A stretch of DNA of 32,840 nucleotides from Corallococcus praedator (GTDB taxonomy: Bacteria; Myxococcota; Myxococcia; Myxococcales; Myxococcaceae), in the NCBI RefSeq assembly GCF_003612125.1, contig NZ_RAWI01000059.1, positions 1-32,840 on the forward strand, given 5' to 3'. Under the pieces are notes generated by a model, which worked only from the letters and a program-made list of their open reading frames with translations, searched no databases and had not been told where the DNA came from. Of this stretch, positions 1-6,765 are shown in pieces (position 1 is the stretch's first letter; each line of letters begins with the position of its first letter). The position numbers were made by a program, and so were the translations under genes.

Positions 1-1091
1 CCCCACAGCGCCGCCGCGCCGGTGAGCAGCCCCCACCACACCAGCGACACCACCAGCGCGGTGAGGAACTTCACCGTGGCCTGCACATCCAGCTCCGCGC
101 TCTTCGCCGCCATCCGGGGCACCGGGTACGGCAGCCCGAACAGCACCAGCCCCGCCACGAACAACGGCAGCCCGAACACCAGCGTCAGCAGCGTCTTCAC
201 CACGAAGGGCGCCACGTTGCCCGCGCGGTACTGCACGGACAGCTCCTCCGGCCGCGTCACCTGCACCAGCGCCATCCGCTTGCGGAACGACGACAGGTGC
301 AGCCGCAGGCGCTCGTAGCGCTCCGGCTCCTGCGTGCGGAACAGCCGCACCCCGCGCGCCCACAGCCGCAGCCGCTCCGCATCCAACGGGCCGCCCTGCC
401 GGAAGGCGTAGAGCTGCTCCGCCACCTGCACCACCGGCAGGTCCTCCCACTGCTCCAGGTTCAGCGTCACCGCGCGCAGCCCTTCGGCCACCCGCTCCGT
501 CAACGCGCGCACCGACTCCTGCTCCGTCGCGGCCTCCGCGTCCTTCGGCAGGAAGGCCGTCACGTCGATGGGCGCTCCCTGGTCGATGAGCACCTCGCTG
601 CGAAAGACGTTCTTCTCCGCGTAGGTGAGCCCCACCGGGACGATGCGCACCGGGGCACCCTCGCGCGCGGCGTTGAGCGCGATTCTCGCCGCGCCCGTCT
701 TCAGCTCCGCGAGCCCCGGCTCCGAGTGGCTCTTGCCCTCCGGGAAGATGGTGATGGCCCGCCCCTGCACGAGCGCGCCCTTCGCCGCGTCCAGGGTGCC
801 CTCGTTGCGCCCCATCTGCGCCGGGTCATCCTGCTTGCGGTACACCGGCAGCGCGTCCAGCCCCTTGAGCAGCCACCCGATGACGGGCAGCTTGAACAGC
901 GGCGCCTTGGCCAGGAACGTCACCTTGCGCCGCGTGAGGATGAACACCAGCGCCGGGTCGATGAGCCCGTTCGGATGGTTGCCCACGAAGAGCACCGGCC
1001 CGGAAGGCTCCTCGGCCGGGGCATTCACCTTCACCCGGTAGAAGAGTCGCAGGGCCAGCGACACCACCGCCCTTACACACGCGTAGAACAC
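1..1091 (-). CDS. Lysophospholipid/glycerol-phosphate acyltransferase (PlsC-like), C-terminus cut by window edge
   Basis: The gene runs off the left edge; 363 codons are visible from a GTG at 1091. It is a PlsC-like acyltransferase expected to transfer an acyl group to glycerol-phosphate or lysophospholipid at the inner membrane. The catalytic block NHPNGLID lies at residues 38-45 and the acceptor-site block IFPEGKSHSEP at about 115-125. The His-to-Asp spacing is HX5D rather than the usual HX4D; from memory, HX5D occurs in the yeast Gpt2/Sct1 type. Two hydrophobic segments at about 297-320 and 340-363 suggest a C-terminal membrane anchor. The start is uncertain: no strong ribosome binding site precedes 1091, and two in-frame GTG codons lie a little downstream. 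Family confident, exact substrate unknown. Confidence 0.85.
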   Translation of the reverse strand, partial: MFYACVRAVVSLALRLFYRVKVNAPAEEPSGPVLFVGNHPNGLIDPALVFILTRRKVTFLAKAPLFKLPVIGWLLKGLDALPVYRKQDDPAQMGRNEGTLDAAKGALVQGRAITIFPEGKSHSEPGLAELKTGAARIALNAAREGAPVRIVPVGLTYAEKNVFRSEVLIDQGAPIDVTAFLPKDAEAATEQESVRALTERVAEGLRAVTLNLEQWEDLPVVQVAEQLYAFRQGGPLDAERLRLWARGVRLFRTQEPERYERLRLHLSSFRKRMALVQVTRPEELSVQYRAGNVAPFVVKTLLTLVFGLPLFVAGLVLFGLPYPVPRMAAKSAELDVQATVKFLTALVVSLVWWGLLTGAAALW

Positions 1092-1468
1092 GGAGCGGAC
1101 TGTATACCGGCGACCCACCCGGGGCCTCCTCCCGCTCCAGACACTGTCACCCGCCCGGGGCGCGAAAGCCCCCTCGGCTTGGTCAGGCCCCCGGATTCCG
1201 CCGCTTCAGAAGAAGCCGGCGGCGTCGCGATCCACGAAATCCGGCTCGCGACACCTGACTCCAGGACGCGTCCTGGATGCCGCGTCACCTTCACGAACTC
1301 CATCGCCGGGGCATGGCGTGCGCGGCCCGAGGACCTCCTCGACGCGTCATGCGGTTCCGCCGGCACCAAGGAAGTGGACCGCCGCGCCGCGTCCGTCGTT
1401 TCGGACCCCACAAAGCTCGGCAGTCCCCGCCCCTCCCCCGTGGTCGCACGGGGGAGGGGTTGTTCGTT
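1092..1468. other. 377-bp intergenic region with one strong hairpin
   Basis: This gap separates the acyltransferase start from the anti-sigma stop. The only clear element is the perfect hairpin at 1430-1459, listed separately. A TATACA hexamer on the minus strand at 1103-1108 resembles a -10 box but lies only about 11 bases before the acyltransferase GTG and lacks a good -35. No open frame here has codon use or motifs that support a gene. Confidence 0.5.
1430..1459 (-). terminator. Perfect 13-bp hairpin, probable terminator of the sigma/anti-sigma unit
   Basis: CCCCTCCCCCGTG (1430-1442) and CACGGGGGAGGGG (1447-1459) are exact reverse complements around a 4-base loop. The hairpin begins about 10 bases past the anti-sigma stop codon on the minus strand. 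The T-rich side (TTGTTCGTTTC) lies towards the anti-sigma gene on the plus strand, so on the minus strand the stem lacks a U-tract. It may act as a transcript end or 3' stabiliser rather than a classical intrinsic terminator. Confidence 0.6.
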
Positions 1469-2254
1469 TCAGGGAGCTGCGGGCGTGAGCGTCACCAGGG
1501 TGTCCGCGACCGTCCGGCCCTGCGCGTCCGTGAAGTTCGCGCGCACCAGCACGGGGCCCGTGAGCCACCCGCCCTGGACCGGCGTGCTGAACGGCAGGGT
1601 GACATCCACGCCGGCCGCGACGTCGGAGGCCGAACCTTCCCGCGGGAAGAAGTGCAGCGCCTCCCCCGTCACGGACGTGCCGTCCAGCGACAGGCGCGCG
1701 CGCTCCGGCGCGGTGTAGCTGAACTGCACCGCGTGGCCCTCCGCGCACGCCAGCGTCCCGCCAGGCCGCGCCTCCGCCACCACCGCCCCCGCGGGCGCGA
1801 TGCAGAAGGCCCGCACGCCCCAGGCCCCCACGCCCGGAGCCGCCGAGCGCGCCTGCCACTCCGGCGCCGTCTCCTCCGGGCGCTGGAGCGAAGGCACCAC
1901 GACCATCAGCGCCACCATGGCCGCCGCCGCGCCCAGCGACAGGGGCACGAGAAACGGGGACGTGAACCACCGGCGCGCGGGCTCCGCCACCACCGTGCGC
2001 GGGGCGGGGCTGGCCGCCTTCCCCATCCGCACCCACAGCGCCTGCTCCAGGAGCGCGCTCCGGGACCGGGGCAGCGCGCGCTGCTCCAGCGCGGACTCCA
2101 CGCGGGACAACCGGTCGTAGGTGTCCTGGCATGAAGGGCAGGCCGCCAGGTGCGCGCGCAGTTGTTCGAAGCCGGCCGTGTCCAGCCCCTCGGAGCCCTT
2201 CTCGAAGAGGGCGGCCATCGCCTGCTTCGCCCGACGGTCGTCACAGCCGCTCAT
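1469..2254 (-). CDS. Zinc-finger anti-sigma factor-like membrane protein
   Basis: A 261-residue protein with an N-terminal zinc-finger motif HX3CX2C (His35, Cys39, Cys42), as in ZAS-type anti-sigma factors. A single transmembrane segment follows at about 101-121, then a periplasmic domain of about 140 residues that I do not recognise. The ATG overlaps the stop of the sigma gene by 4 bases (2251-2254), so the two are probably translationally coupled. The expected role is to hold the sigma factor at the inner membrane through its cytoplasmic finger until an envelope signal reaches the periplasmic domain. The zinc finger and TM are seen; partner and function are inferred from position. Confidence 0.8.
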   Translation of the reverse strand: MSGCDDRRAKQAMAALFEKGSEGLDTAGFEQLRAHLAACPSCQDTYDRLSRVESALEQRALPRSRSALLEQALWVRMGKAASPAPRTVVAEPARRWFTSPFLVPLSLGAAAAMVALMVVVPSLQRPEETAPEWQARSAAPGVGAWGVRAFCIAPAGAVVAEARPGGTLACAEGHAVQFSYTAPERARLSLDGTSVTGEALHFFPREGSASDVAAGVDVTLPFSTPVQGGWLTGPVLVRANFTDAQGRTVADTLVTLTPAAP

Positions 2255-2877
2255 CGTGCACCCCGCCTGAAGAAGCTCCAGCCCTGCGTCTCCAGGTCCT
2301 CCAGGTACCCCTTCGACTGGAGGAACCCGAGCAGCCTGGACTTCAACCCGAACTCCCGCCGCCGCACCTGGATGCGCGTGAGGCCCAGCGCCGTGGCCGC
2401 GTCTTCCTGGGCCACGCCCTCGCCGAAGCGCAGCTCGAACAGCCGGTGTTCCTCACGCGACAGTCCATCCTTGAACACCGCGAGCAGCCCCTCCACCTCG
2501 CGGTCCTCCAGCACCTCCGCCAGCCCGCCATCCTCGCCCGACGCCTCGGTGAGGCCCTCGAAGGGCACGTCCCGGCCCACCAGCTCCCGCTCGCGCGACT
2601 GTTCCAGGAGGACGTTGCGCGCGATGCCCATCAGGAAGTGGGCATAGGGGCGCGTGCCGTTGTAGGCCGCGCGCGTGCGCGGCTCGAAGGCGCGAGCGAA
2701 GGTCTCCAGCAGGGTGTTCTCCAGCTCCATCGCGTTCCTCAAGCGGGTGAAGGCCCCCCGCCATGCGGCCGCCTTGAGCAGGCGGGCGAGCGGCTCCGCG
2801 TGCGCGCGATACACGTCCGCCAGGACCTCTGGAGAGCCCTCACGAAAACGGCGCAGCGTGTCGTCATCCCACTCCAT
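2251..2877 (-). CDS. ECF-type RNA polymerase sigma factor
   Basis: A 208-residue protein with the two-domain layout of ECF sigma factors. A region-2 helix bundle spans roughly residues 15-90, with the RPYAHFLMGIARN block typical of the region 2.3/2.4 end. A linker rich in Gly and Glu follows, then a region-4 helix-turn-helix at about 130-190 (LSREEHRLFELRF ... ATALGLTRIQVRRRE). The ATG at 2877 is preceded by GAGGG placed very close to it. The anti-sigma gene overlaps its 3' end. The gene is divergent from a caspase-like operon that starts 123 bp away, so that operon is a candidate target. A perfect palindrome lies 13-30 bases upstream of the start. Confidence 0.85.
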   Translation of the reverse strand: MEWDDDTLRRFREGSPEVLADVYRAHAEPLARLLKAAAWRGAFTRLRNAMELENTLLETFARAFEPRTRAAYNGTRPYAHFLMGIARNVLLEQSRERELVGRDVPFEGLTEASGEDGGLAEVLEDREVEGLLAVFKDGLSREEHRLFELRFGEGVAQEDAATALGLTRIQVRRREFGLKSRLLGFLQSKGYLEDLETQGWSFFRRGAR

Positions 2878-2890
2878 CCCTCAAGGGCTT

Positions 2891-2907
2891 ACCGCGACCG
2901 TCGCGGT
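2891..2907. promoter_or_regulatory. 17-bp perfect palindrome in the sigma/caspase divergent region
   Basis: ACCGCGAC (2891-2898), one central C, then GTCGCGGT (2900-2907) form an exact dyad immediately upstream of the sigma-factor ribosome binding region. It could be an operator or an RNA hairpin in the sigma mRNA leader. Function is inferred only from symmetry and position. Confidence 0.4.
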
Positions 2908-3000
2908 CCCGTCATCCGCATGTTGTCGCGAGCGGGCCCGAGTGGATTGTCGGACGTTTTCCGTGGCATCCTTTCCTGCGGCGCACCGCGCCATCTCCCC

Positions 3001-4260
3001 ATGCGATTGCCCTCCCACAGGACCCTGGCCCTGGGTGTGCTCCTCCTGGTGGGAACCGCCGCGAGCGCCGCGCCCGAACAGGTCCACTACGCGCTCATCG
3101 TCGCCAGCAACACGGGCACGGAGAAGTCCCAGGCCCCGCTGCGCTACGCCGACGACGACGGCGCCCGGTACTACGAGCTGTTCGCGCCCCGCTCGCGCGA
3201 GGTCGTCCTGCTCAGCGTGCTGGACGCCGACACGCAGGCGCTGCACCCGGGGCTCGCCGCGAAGACGCGGCCCCCCACGCACGCCTCGCTGGAGGATGCG
3301 CTCACGCGGCTGAACGGCCGCATGGCCCAGGACCGGGCCAAAGGACAGGTGCCGGTGCTGTCCTTCGTCTTCGTGGGCCACGGCAAGCGCGGCGCCGCGG
3401 GAGAGGGCACGGTGAGCCTGCTGGACGGGCCCCTGACGCGCACGGAGCTGTTCTCGCGCGTGCTCGCGCCCAGCAAGGCGTCCTTCATCCAGCTCATCGT
3501 GGACGCGTGTGATTCGTACTTCTTCGTGCACTCGCGCGGCTCGCTGCCGGTGGGCCCCGCGTACGCGGACGCGGTGAAGGGCCTGCTGGGCGGCCGCGAA
3601 CTGGAGCGCTTCCCGCAGGTGGGCGTGGTGCTGTCCACGTCGTCGGAGCAGGAGAGCCATGAATGGAGCGCCATCCGCTCCGGCATCTTCAGCCACATGG
3701 TGCGCTCGGCGCTGTCGGGCGCGGGCGACGTCAACGGTGACGGACGGGTGGACTACGCGGAGCTGCGGGCCTTCGTGGCCGCCGCCAGCCAGGGCCTGGA
3801 CGATGTGCGCGGACAGCCGCGCGTGTTCATCCAGCCGCCCGCGCTGGACCGCGCGTTCGCGCTGACGGACCTGGGGACCGCCGCGTCGCTGGGCTACCTG
3901 CTCGTGCCCACGGGCCTGGAGGGCCGGCTGTGGGTGGAGGACGCGCGAGGCATCCGCGTGGTGGAGCTGCACAAGGAGCGCGAGCGTCCGCTGGTGGTGT
4001 CGCTGCCCGTGGGGCGGGGCTACTACCTGCAGGGCATGGGCCGCGAAGCCACGTTCAGCGTCACGCGCCCGGCGGAGGTGGTGGACGCGGGGGGCCTGGC
4101 CTGGACCGACGCCAGCGTGGCGGCCCGGGGCGCCGTGGAGGATGCCTTCCGGGACAAGCTCTTCTCCGTGCCCTTCGGACAGCGCTTCTACCGGGGCTAC
4201 ATGGCCAGCTTCGGCATCACGCCGCCGTCCGACGAAGCCGACGCATCGCTGGTGCCATGA
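3001..4260 (+). CDS. Secreted caspase-family (peptidase C14-like) protein with EF-hand
   Basis: A 419-residue protein with a Sec signal peptide (about residues 1-23, ending SAA). A caspase-like fold follows: the first strand YALIVASN (30-37), the catalytic His in FVFVGHG (His127) and the catalytic Cys in LIVDACDS (Cys170). Downstream lies a complete EF-hand loop, DVNGDGRVDYAE, at 243-254 with liganding residues at positions 1, 3, 5, 9 and 12, so calcium may control activity. The C-terminal about 130 residues (PVGRGYYLQG region) are not assigned. The ATG at 3001 follows no strong ribosome binding site but fits the signal peptide. It overlaps the next gene by ATGA. The substrate is unknown; the export signal places it in the periplasm or outside. 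Confidence 0.85.
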   Translation: MRLPSHRTLALGVLLLVGTAASAAPEQVHYALIVASNTGTEKSQAPLRYADDDGARYYELFAPRSREVVLLSVLDADTQALHPGLAAKTRPPTHASLEDALTRLNGRMAQDRAKGQVPVLSFVFVGHGKRGAAGEGTVSLLDGPLTRTELFSRVLAPSKASFIQLIVDACDSYFFVHSRGSLPVGPAYADAVKGLLGGRELERFPQVGVVLSTSSEQESHEWSAIRSGIFSHMVRSALSGAGDVNGDGRVDYAELRAFVAAASQGLDDVRGQPRVFIQPPALDRAFALTDLGTAASLGYLLVPTGLEGRLWVEDARGIRVVELHKERERPLVVSLPVGRGYYLQGMGREATFSVTRPAEVVDAGGLAWTDASVAARGAVEDAFRDKLFSVPFGQRFYRGYMASFGITPPSDEADASLVP

Positions 4261-5021
4261 GCGCGTCCGCCGCCTCCCTCCTGCTCTGGCTCGCGCAGGG
4301 CGCTGTCGCCTGCGACGCGGACACGCGCGTGGTGCTGATGCCCTTCGAGCGAGTGGCGCTGCCTTCCGCCGACGCCCGCGCGCTGGAGGACGCCACGCGT
4401 CGCGCGGTGTCCGCCCTGCCGGATGCGTGTGTGGAGTCGCGCGAGGACACCGTGGCGCGGCTGCGCGGTTCCGGCGCGTCGCTGTCGTCGTGTGGCAACA
4501 CGGAGTGCCGGAGCGCGCAGGCCGTGTCGCTGGGCGCACGCAGGCTCGTGCGCGGCGTCGCGCTGGGCGTGGGTGGCAAGCGCAGCGTGGCGCTCACGGT
4601 GACGGATGCGCACGGCACGGAGACGCGCGCGCAATTCGAGGCGCCGGCCCTGACGCCGGGCGAGGCGGACACGCGGGCCCGGCAAGCGGTGCAGGAGGCC
4701 TGGGCGCCCTTGAGCACGACGACCACCGCGCGACAGGCGCCTTCACCCAAGGGTTCGCGCCTGCTGCCCAAGGTGATGATGGGCGCGGGTGGCGTGGCGC
4801 TCGCGGTGGGCGTGGGCTTTGGAATCGCGGCGCGGAGCACGGAGTCCCGGGTGTCGAAGGACGGGGGCGAGTGCGTCGCGGCCGGCGAGGACTTCTCGAA
4901 CTGCTTCGCCTCACGGCTGAATGCGGGCCGGCGTCAGGCGCGCACGTCGAACGTGCTGATGGGCGTGGGCGCGCTGCTCGGACTCGGGGGCGCGGTGTCG
5001 TTCATCTGGGAGTGGCCATGA
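4257..5021 (+). CDS. Envelope protein with signal peptide and two C-terminal TM segments
   Basis: A 254-residue protein starting with the ATG that overlaps the caspase stop. An N-terminal signal-like segment (1-18) is followed by a compact domain beginning RVVLMPFERVALP, loosely like the N-terminal strand of TolB/FlgO-type periplasmic domains; that resemblance is weak. Four cysteines lie before residue 90 and two more in the loop between two Gly/Ala-rich hydrophobic segments near 177-195 and 230-250. It is probably anchored in the inner membrane with an exported domain. Four-base overlaps on both sides tie it to the caspase and the Ig-domain lipoprotein. No specific function can be assigned. 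Confidence 0.75.
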   Translation: MSASAASLLLWLAQGAVACDADTRVVLMPFERVALPSADARALEDATRRAVSALPDACVESREDTVARLRGSGASLSSCGNTECRSAQAVSLGARRLVRGVALGVGGKRSVALTVTDAHGTETRAQFEAPALTPGEADTRARQAVQEAWAPLSTTTTARQAPSPKGSRLLPKVMMGAGGVALAVGVGFGIAARSTESRVSKDGGECVAAGEDFSNCFASRLNAGRRQARTSNVLMGVGALLGLGGAVSFIWEWP

Positions 5022-6211
5022 GGACGCATCGCCGTGCATCGAACGTGGTGCCAGGACCGAGCATGACGCCCGCCAGGAGGAGGCTCCAGGCAGCGCTGAT
5101 CAGCGCCTTCCTCCTCACGGTGCAATCCTGCACGTTCGCGCCCGACCTCTCACGGTTCGCCGCGTGTGATGCAACGGGTGGCTGTCCGACGGGCACCTAC
5201 TGCCTCACCGATGTGAACCGGTGCCTGCCGGCCTGTGGCGAAGGCCGTCAGTGCGCCCCACCCATCTCCGGGGAGGACGAGGACGCGGGGACGGAGCAGG
5301 ATGGCGGGACGACGCCGGATTCGGGCGAGGCGGACGCGGGCGCCGTCGATGCCGGCACCGTCGATGCGGGCACACAACCGGATGGAGGCACGACGCCGGA
5401 CGCGGGCACCGCCGCGCTCTCGCTGGAGTCCAACCTCCTGCAGGGCGGCACCGAAACCGTCTACTACGCGGAGCAGCTCCAGGCCCGGGGCGGAACCCCT
5501 CCGTACACGTTCAACGCCATTGCTCAGCTCCCGGCGGGCTTCTCGCTCGGGACCGGGGGCCTGCTCACCGGCACGCCTTCGCGCGCGGGAGATGTCTTCT
5601 TCCCGGTGGAAGTCACCGACGCGAGCACCCCGGTGAAGCGCGCCAGCGGCAGCCTGCGGCTGAGCGTCCGGCCCGTGCTGCGCCTCGCGGGGCCCGCGCC
5701 GCTCGCGGACGCGCCCAGGAAGAATCCCTACACCGAGACCGTCTCCGCCACCGGAGGCAAGGCACCGTACCGCTTCGCCCTCGTCCCGGAGCAGTCGCTG
5801 CCGGCGGGGCTGACGCTGGCGGCGAACGGCGGCTTCGAGGGCACCACGGAACAAGAGGGGTTGCAGACCTTCACGGTGGTGGTGACGGACAGCGACACGC
5901 CGCCCCAGAGCGCCAGCCGCACGCTCTCCATCGCGCTCTCGGACGTCACGGCGTTCGTCAAGCTGCTCTCTCGCGGCGTGCCCGACGGTCGCGTCGGCTC
6001 CGACTACGCCTACGTCTTCCAGACGATCAGCGGTACCAACTCGTTCACGTGGAGCATCAAGGACGGGGCGCTGCCTCCGGGCATCCTCCTGGACTCGAAG
6101 AAGGGCATCCTCTCCGGCAAGCCCACGGCCGCGGGCGACTTCACCTTCATGCTCAACGTCCAGGACCTGCTGAGCAGCACCCAGCAGGGCTACACGCTGC
6201 ACGTGGACTGA
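5018..6211 (+). CDS. Putative lipoprotein with Asp/Ala/Gly linker and tandem Ig-like (He_PIG-type) domains
   Basis: A 397-residue protein from the ATG that overlaps the previous stop; an in-frame ATG at 5063 with AGGA seven bases before it would give a cleaner signal peptide. A hydrophobic stretch ends in VQSC, a plausible lipobox. A Cys-rich segment (six Cys) and a low-complexity linker built from repeated DAG and DGGT units (DNA about 5276-5410) follow. Three repeats have the signature of putative Ig domains: PPYTFN..LPAGFSL..GLLTGTPSRAG, PYRFAL..LPAGLTL..GGFEGTT, and FTWSIK..LPPGILLD..GILSGKPTAAG. Such domains bind surfaces or partners. It is likely the surface-exposed member of the caspase operon; the ligand is unknown. 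Confidence 0.8.
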   Translation: MRTHRRASNVVPGPSMTPARRRLQAALISAFLLTVQSCTFAPDLSRFAACDATGGCPTGTYCLTDVNRCLPACGEGRQCAPPISGEDEDAGTEQDGGTTPDSGEADAGAVDAGTVDAGTQPDGGTTPDAGTAALSLESNLLQGGTETVYYAEQLQARGGTPPYTFNAIAQLPAGFSLGTGGLLTGTPSRAGDVFFPVEVTDASTPVKRASGSLRLSVRPVLRLAGPAPLADAPRKNPYTETVSATGGKAPYRFALVPEQSLPAGLTLAANGGFEGTTEQEGLQTFTVVVTDSDTPPQSASRTLSIALSDVTAFVKLLSRGVPDGRVGSDYAYVFQTISGTNSFTWSIKDGALPPGILLDSKKGILSGKPTAAGDFTFMLNVQDLLSSTQQGYTLHVD

Positions 6212-6223
6212 AGCCCACGGGCC

Positions 6224-6727
6224 TCACGGGTAGCGGTCCACCACCTGGATGATGCCGGTGTTGTCCTGCACCACGGAGAAGCCCTTCATGGGGCTGGGGT
6301 ACGCGATGAGCCCTTCGCCATCCCGGTCCCAGCGCGAGTCCAGCAGCACGCCGCAGAAGGGCACCGACGTGGCCCCGCTCTCCGGCGTGAAGATGCGGTC
6401 ATACCGGCCGAACACGCGGTGCTTCGTCACGAAGAGCCGCCCACCGATGCGCGCCTCCGGCAGCCGCTTCTCCCCTTCCCCCTGCGGCAGCGCGATGACG
6501 AAGCTGTAGTTGTACCGGGCCGGGCCCGGGTGGTCCTGGATGCTGTCCACGATGACCGGGATGCGATCTCCAATCTTCAGCCCCAGCCGCTCCATCTGGA
6601 GCTGCGCCCCGCGAGGACAGGCGCCCTCCGGCGGCATCCACTTGGGACGCGGCGGCTTCGCGGAGGCATCCGGCCCGTGCTGACACGCGAGCGCGAGCAG
6701 CCCCAGCAGGGCCCACCCTCCAGCCAT
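6224..6727 (-). CDS. Small lipoprotein of unknown function
   Basis: A 167-residue protein. The ATG at 6727 is chosen because it begins a short lipoprotein signal (GLLALAC) 38 bases after the Omp85 gene ends; a longer in-frame extension upstream would only shadow that gene. The mature part starts with a Pro/Lys-rich stretch and continues with a beta-rich domain (LGLKIGDRIPVIVDSI, YNYSFVIALPQGE, GGRLFVTKHRVFG) with two cysteines. I do not recognise the domain. It is the last gene of the sgmX-to-Omp85 run and converges with the Ig-domain lipoprotein gene, with only 12 bases between the two stops. Confidence 0.7.
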   Translation of the reverse strand: MAGGWALLGLLALACQHGPDASAKPPRPKWMPPEGACPRGAQLQMERLGLKIGDRIPVIVDSIQDHPGPARYNYSFVIALPQGEGEKRLPEARIGGRLFVTKHRVFGRYDRIFTPESGATSVPFCGVLLDSRWDRDGEGLIAYPSPMKGFSVVQDNTGIIQVVDRYP

Positions 6728-6765
6728 CCCACGGCGCGGATGTTCGGGTCGCAAGGGGCCTCCGG

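Noticed and set aside
1073..1411. 112-codon minus-strand open frame in the intergenic region
   Set aside because: No ribosome binding site, Ser/Arg/Pro-rich random-like composition, and it runs into the acyltransferase gene in another frame.
2964..2980. Possible sigma-54 promoter upstream of the caspase gene (TGGCAT...TGCG)
   Set aside because: GG and GC are separated by 11 bases instead of 10, and the -12 element is poor.
5276..5410. Short tandem DNA repeats resembling an array
   Set aside because: They encode in-frame DAG/DGGT protein repeats of unequal length; no conserved repeat-spacer structure, so not CRISPR.
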